Shown here in pieces: positions 1 through 4,125 of a stretch of DNA of 5,484 nt. Positions within the stretch are counted from its first letter, which is position 1, and each line of letters starts with the position of its first letter. The notes beneath the pieces are model-generated. The model searched no databases, was not told where the DNA came from, and saw nothing but the letters and a program-made list of their open reading frames with translations. This DNA comes from SKVL01 sp051747785 (lineage in GTDB: Bacteria; Patescibacteriota; Minisyncoccia; Phycocordibacterales; CSBR16-193): NCBI GenBank assembly GCA_051747785.1, contig JBNJGN010000037.1:1-5484 (forward strand). The letters run 5' to 3'. The translations under genes and the position numbers were made by a program.

Positions 1-4
1 ACTG

Positions 5-137
5 CGGAGGGGACAGGACTCGAAGCTTACAGCTTCAGTGCAGGTTTTCATTATTTTGCCTCGTTCCTCGCAAAATAATAGAAGAACCTTTTCGAGTCCG
101 CGCGACGCGTTCTCTCCGAGAACACTGCGCCCCCTCC
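5..137 (-). repeat. tRNA-Ser-derived chimeric repeat unit (copy A)
   Basis: Read on the minus strand, this 133-nt unit begins with GGAGGGG (137-131), identical to the 5' acceptor strand of the adjacent tRNA-Ser. A 106-nt core (130-25) follows, and it ends with the tRNA-Ser sequence from the T-loop to the discriminator (24-5: TTCGAGTCC, TGT, CCCCTCC, G). The two ends can form a perfect 7-bp acceptor-like stem. Inside I see a GTTCTC/GAGAAC hairpin (109-123), a 9-bp pairing GGACTCGAA/TTCGAGTCC (16-24 with 91-99), and a long rod hairpin (42-46, 47-49 and 50-59 with 70-79, 81-83 and 85-89). The same core recurs twice at tRNA-Val. Bases 1-24 repeat exactly at 152-175, a period of 151. Further copies could lie to the left of the window. 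It could be a tRNA-like RNA gene, a remnant of a tRNA-targeting element, or a rtT-like tandem repeat; I cannot name the family. Confidence 0.85.
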
Positions 138-155
138 TTGTTCGCTTACTCACTG

Positions 156-239
156 CGGAGGGGACAGGACTCGAACCTGCAAGGGATTGCTCCCGGCGGT
201 TTTCAAGACCGCTGCCTTACCAATTCGGCGCACCCCTCC
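156..239 (-). tRNA. tRNA-Ser (anticodon UGA)
   Basis: The minus strand folds as a class II tRNA. Acceptor GGAGGGG (239-233) pairs with CCCCTCC (163-157), with discriminator G at 156. The anticodon stem GCGGT/ACCGC encloses a CTTGAAA-type loop with anticodon TGA. A long variable arm (GGGA/TCCC) is typical of serine tRNA, and the T-loop is TTCGAGT. The discriminator G also fits tRNA-Ser. The bases after it are CA, so no complete CCA is encoded and a CCA-adding enzyme must finish the end. It is transcribed divergently from the ruvX gene. Its 3' side runs straight into a chimeric unit carrying a second copy of its own T-loop-to-3' end. Confidence 0.95.
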
Positions 240-248
240 TTTACAGGC

Positions 249-276
249 AATATACTACCAAAAAAATCAATGGTAA
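249..276 (-). promoter_or_regulatory. Likely promoter of tRNA-Ser
   Basis: On the minus strand a TATATT -10 hexamer (254-249) ends 9 nt before the tRNA 5' end, the same distance seen for the other two tRNAs here. A weak TTACCA -35 candidate (276-271) lies 16 nt upstream. The -10 is plausible and the -35 matches only 4 of 6 positions. Confidence 0.5.
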
Positions 277-290
277 GCTAGTATTTAGGT

Positions 291-689
291 ATGCGTTTTT
301 TGGGAATTGATTACGGCAAAAAAAGAGTCGGTTTAGCCGTTTCGGATGAAACTGAAAGTTTGGCTTTTCCTTATGATACCGTTTTAAATAATTCCGATCT
401 TTTGATAAAAGTACTTTCTATTTGCGATAAAGAGGACATAGACGGTGTTGTAATAGGGGAATCACTTACGCTGTCAGGTAAGGATAATCCCTTAATGAGA
501 GATATCACCTTATTTAAAAAGAAAATCCTTGCCGAAAAGAATGTGGATATTTTTATGGAGCCGGAATTCTCAACAACTCAAGAAGCAAAAAAAATACAAG
601 GCACAGTAAAATATACGGATGCCTCAGCGGCTGCTATTATTCTTCAGCGTTTTCTGGAAAAAAGGCATTTTAAGGGGATACAGAATTAG
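291..689 (+). CDS. ruvX: YqgF/RuvX-family putative Holliday junction resolvase / pre-16S rRNA nuclease
   Basis: The product is 132 aa, close to the usual 135-150 aa of this RNase H-like nuclease family. The N-terminal GIDYGKKRVGLAVSD (residues 5-19) is the family signature, with Asp7 as the first acidic catalytic residue. VVIGESL (53-59) replaces the usual VVGLPL strand. EPEFSTTQEA (90-99) stands where DERLTT-EA is expected, so Glu92 keeps the acidic position but the Asp and Arg around it are changed. TDASAAAIILQRFL (109-122) supplies the last conserved Asp110. In E. coli YqgF is linked to 16S rRNA 5' maturation, and other members to recombination; which applies here cannot be told. The ATG at 291 directly precedes the signature, so no shorter start is possible. 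There is no strong ribosome binding site. It lies 27 nt upstream of pilM on the same strand. Confidence 0.9.
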   Translation: MRFLGIDYGKKRVGLAVSDETESLAFPYDTVLNNSDLLIKVLSICDKEDIDGVVIGESLTLSGKDNPLMRDITLFKKKILAEKNVDIFMEPEFSTTQEAKKIQGTVKYTDASAAAIILQRFLEKRHFKGIQN

Positions 690-701
690 TTTTTTTTATT
701 G

Positions 702-707
702 TATAAT
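702..707 (+). promoter_or_regulatory. Consensus -10 box upstream of pilM, possible leaderless start
   Basis: A perfect TATAAT at 702-707 sits in the 27-nt gap between ruvX and pilM. Its end is only 9 nt before the pilM ATG at 717, so a start site about 7 nt downstream would give an mRNA with almost no leader. No Shine-Dalgarno sequence is present. No good -35 is seen at 17 nt (TACAGA). Confidence 0.5.
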
Positions 708-716
708 ATATAGTAT

Positions 717-1703
717 ATGGGTATGCGTTCTCGTTTTTTACGTTCCTTTCCTGTGCCGTCTTTCTTGATGATGCCTGCGGCTTGTATTGCTGTTTCTGAT
801 GAATGTTTAAGATATGTTGAACTCAAGAAGGGGGAAAGGTCTATGGAGTTGAGTGGGCATATGGAAAAAAGGTTGTCTGAAAGCACCATTGTTTCTGGAG
901 AGATACAGGATCATGCAAAGTTACTTGCCTCTCTAAAAGAGATGAAGGAAGAACTTGGCCTTAAACATGTTTCCATGTCTCTTCCCGAGGAGAAGGGGTA
1001 CGTTTACACCACTTATGTTCCGGCTGAAAATGAAGGGGTTACAGAAGAACAGGTGGCCTTTACTCTTGAAAAGAATGTTCCTTTTGCTGTAGATGAAGTA
1101 GTGTTTGATTATGTTGAAACAGGGGAGAAAAACAAACAAGGAAAAGAAGTGGTCGTTATGGTTTTGCCTAACAATATAATGGAAGGCTATATGGAACTCT
1201 TGGAAGAGGCGGGTTTGACCCCTGTCTTTTTTGAGATAGAGTCCTACTCTCTTTCCCGTGCCACGGTTAATGCGGAAGACCCCAGGACTCATATATTGGT
1301 CCATATACAAAAAGGGTCTACTAATATATCAATAATAAGTAGGAATATTTCTCGTTTCACTTCCACTGTGCACAACGGCGTTGATCCTTTACTGGAAGAT
1401 GATCCTCATAGGTCAGCTTTGTGGTTAAAAGAAGAAATAGAGAGAGTGAGGCATTATTGGCATTCTCATGGATCTGAAAAAACAGGCGACCCTCAGACCG
1501 TGATACTTTGCGGAGAGATGGTGGGTCAAAGAGGGGAAAAGGAGGTGATAGCTTCCGGTTTAGATATGGAAGTTAATATTGCCAATGTTTGGGAAAATGT
1601 AATTAGTTTTGATGAGCATATACCTGATCTCCCTCATGCTCAATCTTTGAAATTCGGAGTTGCCATTGGCCTTGCTGTAAAAGAGATCAAAAGGCGTTAT
1701 TAA
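717..1703 (+). CDS. pilM: Type IV pilus assembly protein PilM (actin-like fold)
   Basis: The 328-aa product is near the usual 340-370 aa of PilM, the cytosolic actin/FtsA-like protein that binds the N-terminus of PilN and joins the motor to the PilN/PilO platform. The N-terminal SFPVPSFLMMPA (10-21) is a leader I associate with Parcubacterial PilM. IAVSDECLRYVELKK (24-38) matches strand one of the family (usually GIDIGSSSIKVVEL). EEQVAFTLEKNVPFAVDEVVFDY (110-132) covers the SHS2/1C region. HILVHIQKGSTNISII (192-207) is the phosphate-2 position, VILCGE (262-267) the adenosine-side strand, and KFGVAIGLAVKEI (312-324) the C-terminal helix. Several nucleotide-contact residues are altered (no DIG in motif one, His for Asp in motif two). 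ATG 717 is used; 723 is an alternative. It begins the pil cluster and ends 5 nt before the pilN-like gene. Confidence 0.88.
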   Translation: MGMRSRFLRSFPVPSFLMMPAACIAVSDECLRYVELKKGERSMELSGHMEKRLSESTIVSGEIQDHAKLLASLKEMKEELGLKHVSMSLPEEKGYVYTTYVPAENEGVTEEQVAFTLEKNVPFAVDEVVFDYVETGEKNKQGKEVVVMVLPNNIMEGYMELLEEAGLTPVFFEIESYSLSRATVNAEDPRTHILVHIQKGSTNISIISRNISRFTSTVHNGVDPLLEDDPHRSALWLKEEIERVRHYWHSHGSEKTGDPQTVILCGEMVGQRGEKEVIASGLDMEVNIANVWENVISFDEHIPDLPHAQSLKFGVAIGLAVKEIKRRY

Positions 1704-1708
1704 TAATT

Positions 1709-2251
1709 ATGTTAAATCTTCTACCGCAACAAGAGAAAGATAAGATCAGAAAAGAGTATTTACTGCGTAGGTGGTCCATCTTCCTTATATTTTTGGCTGT
1801 TTCAGGTTTTATTTCCTTAGTCTTTTTGGCTCCTGCTTATGCTGTTGTCTATTTAGAAAAACAACATTTGGAAGAGGATCTTTTAAAAACCAAAACATCC
1901 ACGGACGACCTTGTGGATTCTGAGGTGTTTGAAAAAATTTCAAATCTATCTGAAGATTTAGACCTCCTTCTTCCTCATACGAAGGATGTATTTGTTATTG
2001 ATATAATAAAGATGCTAACGGAAAACAGACCGGAAGAACTTTCCATTACAAGTTTTGCGGTTCAGAAGAATGTATCCGAGAAAACCTTTTCTGTCTCTAT
2101 GTCGGGAACAGCCGTGACAAGGGGTTTGTTACTTGATTTTTCTGAACAGTTAAGAGGGAAAGAGTATGTAAATGAAGTTGAAATTCCACTGACCAGCTTT
2201 ACGCAGGAAGAAAATCTTGAGTTTTCCATGCAACTAAAAGGAGAATTTTAA
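1709..2251 (+). CDS. pilN: PilN-like type IV pilus inner-membrane platform protein
   Basis: The 180-aa product starts MLNLLPQQEKDKIRKEY. The NLLP motif at residues 3-6 corresponds to the INLLP peptide by which PilN docks into PilM. One transmembrane segment follows (about 23-48), then a helical/coiled-coil stretch (about 49-90) and a periplasm-side ferredoxin-like domain with alternating beta strands (about 105-178). This is the standard PilN layout and length. The gene begins 5 nt after the pilM stop and ends 7 nt before the pilO-like gene, so translation is probably coupled. No clear ribosome binding site precedes the ATG. Sequence similarity inside the C-terminal domain is too low for me to judge by eye; the call rests on NLLP, topology and gene order. 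Confidence 0.8.
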   Translation: MLNLLPQQEKDKIRKEYLLRRWSIFLIFLAVSGFISLVFLAPAYAVVYLEKQHLEEDLLKTKTSTDDLVDSEVFEKISNLSEDLDLLLPHTKDVFVIDIIKMLTENRPEELSITSFAVQKNVSEKTFSVSMSGTAVTRGLLLDFSEQLRGKEYVNEVEIPLTSFTQEENLEFSMQLKGEF

Positions 2252-2258
2252 TAAGATC

Positions 2259-2768
2259 ATGAAAACTTTAAAATATATATTAATATTAAGTGGAATAGCG
2301 GCTCTCTTGGTTTGGTCTTTGTATGGTTATTTTTTGTGGGATCTGGGGGTTAGAAATGATCGGATCAATGCCCTTAAAACGGAAACTGAGCATTACAAAG
2401 AACACTATTCGGAGGTGAAGGGAATAGTTGATTTCTTGGAAAAAGAAAAAAAGCGATTAAAAGAAACCAATGAGTTATTCTTAAAAAGAAAGGATTCCGA
2501 AATAGTTAGTTTTATCACGGAAATAGAAGAGCTTGGTTCAAAAACCGGAGCATCTTTAAAGCTTTCCGGTCTGTCTAAAGAAGAGCGCGGTGGAAATGTT
2601 TTTTTGAACGCTAATGTGGAGGTATTCGGTGATTGGCAAAGTGTTACCCAGACGGTAGCTCTTATTGAGTTAATACCTTACCGTGTTTCTCTTGATGAGT
2701 TCAATTTAAGAAGGGAAGAAGGAAATTGGTCTTCTTCCATGTCTTTAAGTGTTTTAACTAAAGAATAG
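2259..2768 (+). CDS. pilO: PilO-like type IV pilus inner-membrane platform protein
   Basis: The 169-aa product has a short cytosolic N-terminus (MKTLK), one transmembrane helix (about 6-28), and a charged coiled coil (about 32-78, rich in Lys/Glu with regular hydrophobic positions). A C-terminal ferredoxin-like domain follows (about 80-168, including GASLKLSGL and a final SMSLSVLTKE strand). PilO pairs with PilN in the inner-membrane alignment complex, and this fold order is the same in both. It lies 7 nt after the pilN-like stop. An AAGGAG sequence sits about 15 nt before the ATG, inside the end of the upstream gene, which is far for a ribosome binding site. The name depends on position and topology more than on conserved residues. 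Confidence 0.7.
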   Translation: MKTLKYILILSGIAALLVWSLYGYFLWDLGVRNDRINALKTETEHYKEHYSEVKGIVDFLEKEKKRLKETNELFLKRKDSEIVSFITEIEELGSKTGASLKLSGLSKEERGGNVFLNANVEVFGDWQSVTQTVALIELIPYRVSLDEFNLRREEGNWSSSMSLSVLTKE

Positions 2769-2769
2769 T

Positions 2770-3255
2770 ATGATTCCAAAGAATAAAAGTTTTTTTAAAG
2801 AGTTAAGCAAAAACACTAAGGATATTATTTTCAGCCCTTATCCGCGCCCTAAAAGGGATTGGCTTTTTATACTTTCATTTTTCTTCATTGTTCTTTTTAT
2901 AACAGCAGCCTTTAATTCTTCCGTTTTCTTATATTATGAGTACTTTTATGAGACTTTAGATGAAAAATCCCTGAAATCCTCAGTTTATGAAAAAGAGGTC
3001 GGAGACGAGCAGGATGGACTTAACTTGAATAAAGAAGAACTTAATAAAGTGTGGGGCTTTTTTGATAGTAAGGAGGAAAGGTTTGATCTTATAAAAAATA
3101 GTTGGAGAATCAGATCTCCTTTGCAAAAAGATCTTTCCCTGGAAAGTGAAGAGGAGTCGGAAAATACAGAAGAAGAAGGAGAGGTTGATGAAAATAGACA
3201 GAACGAGGAGCCGGAAGAGGGTTTTCCTGGTGAGGAGGAGGTTTTTGAGCTTTAA
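2770..3255 (+). CDS. Unidentified single-TM protein with acidic C-terminal tail, last gene of the pil cluster
   Basis: I do not recognise this 161-aa protein. It has a basic N-terminal region (1-30, with SPYPRPKRDW at 22-31), one long aromatic transmembrane helix (about 31-57, FILSFFFIVLFIT core), and a charged middle part (60-120). The strongly acidic tail (about 122-161) is mostly Glu with few hydrophobic residues and is likely disordered. Positive residues before the helix suggest an N-in, C-out topology, so the acidic tail would lie outside the membrane. The start follows the pilO-like stop by 1 nt, which strongly suggests one transcript and coupled translation. It holds the place of PilP in classical pilMNOP operons but lacks a lipobox and the proline-rich PilP linker, so I do not call it PilP. 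tRNA-Arg follows. Confidence 0.8.
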   Translation: MIPKNKSFFKELSKNTKDIIFSPYPRPKRDWLFILSFFFIVLFITAAFNSSVFLYYEYFYETLDEKSLKSSVYEKEVGDEQDGLNLNKEELNKVWGFFDSKEERFDLIKNSWRIRSPLQKDLSLESEEESENTEEEGEVDENRQNEEPEEGFPGEEEVFEL

Positions 3256-3272
3256 CAAAAGTTGTTTTGCTC

Positions 3273-3301
3273 TTGTCAACTGCTGATGTTTTTGCCATAC
3301 T
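3273..3301 (+). promoter_or_regulatory. Promoter of tRNA-Arg
   Basis: TTGTCA (3273-3278, 5 of 6 to the -35 consensus) and CATACT (3296-3301, 4 of 6) are separated by exactly 17 nt. The -10 ends 9 nt before the tRNA 5' end, the same spacing as the other two tRNA genes in this window. Confidence 0.7.
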
Positions 3302-3310
3302 CATAAACTA

Positions 3311-3382
3311 CCTCCCGTAGTTCAATGGATAGAACGAGGGCCTTCTAAGCCCTAAATGCAGGTTCGATTCCTGCCGGGAGGA
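3311..3382 (+). tRNA. tRNA-Arg (anticodon UCU)
   Basis: A 72-nt class I tRNA. Acceptor CCTCCCG (3311-3317) pairs with CGGGAGG (3375-3381), with discriminator A at 3382 followed by CA, so CCA is not fully encoded. The D-arm is GTTC/GAAC, the anticodon stem AGGGC/GCCCT holds loop CTTCTAA (anticodon TCT), and the T-arm is GCAGG TTCGATT CCTGC. Its T-loop reads TTCGATTCC, one base different from the TTCGAGTCC of tRNA-Ser and tRNA-Val, and it has no chimeric repeat downstream. Confidence 0.95.
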
Positions 3383-3389
3383 CATGTTT

Positions 3390-3420
3390 ACAAAAACCGA
3401 ACACTAAGTTCGGTTTTTGT
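3390..3420 (+). terminator. Rho-independent terminator after tRNA-Arg
   Basis: A perfect 13-bp stem (3390-3402 with 3408-3420) closes a 5-nt loop. Its core CCGAAC/GTTCGG is flanked by an A-run on the 5' side and a T-run on the 3' side. It starts 7 nt after the tRNA. The symmetry means it could stop transcription from either side. Confidence 0.85.
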
Positions 3421-3441
3421 ACTATCTTGGTGATAGTTTTT
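3421..3441 (+). terminator. Second, weaker terminator hairpin
   Basis: ACTATC (3421-3426) pairs with GATAGT (3432-3437) around a 5-nt loop, and TTTT follows. It abuts the first terminator directly, giving a tandem stop between tRNA-Arg and the convergent tRNA-Val array. Confidence 0.55.
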
Positions 3442-3489
3442 AATTTATTTTTATTTACCTTTTAATAAAAAAAGAGTGGAATTATGATA

Positions 3490-3523
3490 CACATATAACC
3501 GAGCTTATACTCGGTTATATGTG
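3490..3523 (-). terminator. Perfect 14-bp hairpin closing the tRNA-Val array
   Basis: CACATATAACCGAG (3490-3503) and CTCGGTTATATGTG (3510-3523) form a perfect 14-bp stem with a 6-nt loop. On the minus strand it follows the last tRNA 3'-end copy immediately. The inner spacers of the array contain the same inner arms (ACCGAG/CTCGGT) but a changed outer arm. I infer this is the original tRNA-Val 3' hairpin/terminator, pushed away from the gene by the repeat units. There is no T-run directly after it, so termination efficiency is uncertain. Confidence 0.55.
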
Positions 3524-3741
3524 GGCGCTGTAGGACTCGAAGCTTACAGCTTCAGTGCAGGTTTTCGCTATTTTGCCTCGTTCCTCGCAAAATAANNNNN
3601 NNNNNNNNNNNNNNNNNNNNNNNNNNNNNNNNNNNNNNNNNNNNNNNNNNNNNNNNNNNNNNNNNNNNNNNNNNNNNNNNNNNNNNNNNNNNNNNTCGAG
3701 TCCGCGCGACGCGTTCTCTCCGAGAACACTGCGCCAGCGCC
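3524..3741 (-). repeat. tRNA-Val-derived chimeric repeat unit, interrupted by assembly gap (copy B)
   Basis: On the minus strand the unit begins GGCGCTG (3741-3735) and ends with the T-loop-to-acceptor part of tRNA-Val (TTCGAGTCC from 3541, CAGCGCC at 3530-3524). All visible bases are identical to copy C. Aligned with copy C, only 13 nt would be missing if the gap held just this one unit. The 100 Ns are thus either far too long for one unit or hide further units. Confidence 0.85.
3596..3695. other. Assembly gap of 100 Ns inside a tandem repeat
   Basis: Exactly 100 unknown bases, a common placeholder length. Both sides lie in the same repeat core, so the gap is probably caused by near-identical tandem units that short reads could not resolve. 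Confidence 0.95.
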
Positions 3742-3783
3742 ACAGATAAAACCGAGCTTATACTCGGTTATATGTGGGCGCTG
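3735..3783 (-). other. Inter-unit spacer hairpin (copies B/C)
   Basis: The spacer between two units is itself an imperfect inverted repeat. CAGCGCC and ACCGAG on one side pair with CTCGGT and GGCGCTG on the other, about 19 bp with two mismatches and a bulge. The outer arm is the 3' acceptor strand of the tRNA-Val copy. The acceptor strand can therefore pair either backwards, with its own tRNA, or forwards, with the next unit. Confidence 0.65.
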
Positions 3784-3907
3784 TAGGACTCGAAGCTTAC
3801 AGCTTCAGTGCAGGTTTTCGCTATTTTGCCTCGTTCCTCGCAAAATAACAGAAGAACCTTTTCGAGTCCGCGCGACGCGTTCTCTCCGAGAACACTGCGC
3901 CAGCGCC
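3777..3907 (-). repeat. tRNA-Val-derived chimeric repeat unit, complete (copy C)
   Basis: Read on the minus strand: GGCGCTG (3907-3901), 106-nt core (3900-3795), TTCGAGTCC (3794-3786), TA, CAGCGCC (3783-3777). The ends form a 7-bp acceptor-like stem made of tRNA-Val sequence. Over the 115 positions 3786-3900 it differs from the tRNA-Ser copy at only three sites (3820, 3821, 3849), all in one stem. The tandem period, from the spacer hairpin of one unit to the next (3751 to 3917), is 166 bp. As at tRNA-Ser, the core replaces what would be tRNA positions 8 to 53, leaving acceptor strands and T-loop. A mobile or RNA-coding origin cannot be decided from sequence alone. Confidence 0.85.
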
Positions 3908-3949
3908 ACAGATAAAACCGAGCTTATACTCGGTTATATGTGGGCGCTG
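3901..3949 (-). other. Spacer hairpin between tRNA-Val and copy C
   Basis: Same inverted repeat as the inter-unit spacer, here using the genuine 3' end of tRNA-Val (GGCGCTG on the plus strand at 3943-3949) paired with CAGCGCC at 3901-3907. In a read-through precursor this helix would compete with the tRNA acceptor stem. Confidence 0.65.
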
Positions 3950-4014
3950 TAGGACTCGAACCTACGACCTATCCGGTGTAAACGGATTGCTCTAGCCAAC
4001 TGAGCTAAGCGCCC
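3941..4014 (-). tRNA. tRNA-Val (anticodon UAC)
   Basis: A 74-nt class I tRNA on the minus strand. Acceptor GGGCGCT (4014-4008) pairs with AGCGCCC (3948-3942), with discriminator A at 3941, then CA. The D-arm contains GCTC/GAGC and a GTTGGCTA loop. The anticodon stem ATCCG/CGGAT encloses TTTACAC with anticodon TAC. The T-arm is GTAGG TTCGAGT CCTAC. CCA is not complete in the gene. Its 3' end continues into the spacer hairpin and the chimeric units, each of which repeats its T-loop-to-3' segment. Confidence 0.96.
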
Positions 4015-4023
4015 GATACCCAT

Positions 4024-4052
4024 AAAATAGCGCACTATTATCTATTTATCAA
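4024..4052 (-). promoter_or_regulatory. Promoter of tRNA-Val
   Basis: On the minus strand TTGATA (4052-4047, 5 of 6) and TATTTT (4029-4024, 4 of 6) are 17 nt apart. The -10 ends 9 nt before the tRNA. The rest of 4053-4125 holds nothing I can identify. Confidence 0.6.
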
Positions 4053-4125
4053 GTATATAAATCGTATCTGTACTTAAGGTAGTTCATGGAAATTGATTAA
4101 ATGATCTAAAGCGGGCTTTTTTATT

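Noticed and set aside
5..137. Group I intron or tmRNA
   Set aside because: The core interrupts neither an anticodon loop nor an otherwise continuous tRNA, since positions 8-53 are absent. No group I core or tmRNA tag frame is visible, and the T-stem 5' strand does not match its partner.
5..137. Insertion sequence or MITE
   Set aside because: GGACTCGAA/TTCGAGTCC are inverted within the core, but they are tRNA T-loop sequence, and no short target duplication flanks the core. A tRNA-directed recombinase origin remains open.
38..310. Plus-strand reading frame of 90 codons across copy A and tRNA-Ser
   Set aside because: It runs antisense through the repeat core and the whole tRNA gene. Between copies the changes include a non-synonymous Ile-to-Ala while RNA pairing is kept, so the frame is not under coding selection.
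933..1310. Minus-strand frame opposite pilM
   Set aside because: Shadow of the well-supported pilM coding frame, with no recognisable protein features.
2980..3304. Two minus-strand frames opposite the acidic-tail gene and the tRNA-Arg promoter
   Set aside because: Composition is the antisense of Glu-rich codons (Leu, Phe, Ser runs); no start context or family match.
3552..3749. Reading frames on both strands through copy B
   Set aside because: They cross the N gap and exist only because the core lacks stops; no start signal or protein-like composition.
3498..3949. CRISPR array
   Set aside because: The repeat is a 166-bp unit identical throughout, without short repeats separated by variable spacers, and there are no cas genes.
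4108..4123. Terminator-like AAAG-CGGG-CTTT followed by Ts between tRNA-Val and the pilin gene
   Set aside because: Only a 4-bp stem, and the T-run lies on the plus strand where no gene upstream needs it; both neighbours are on the minus strand.
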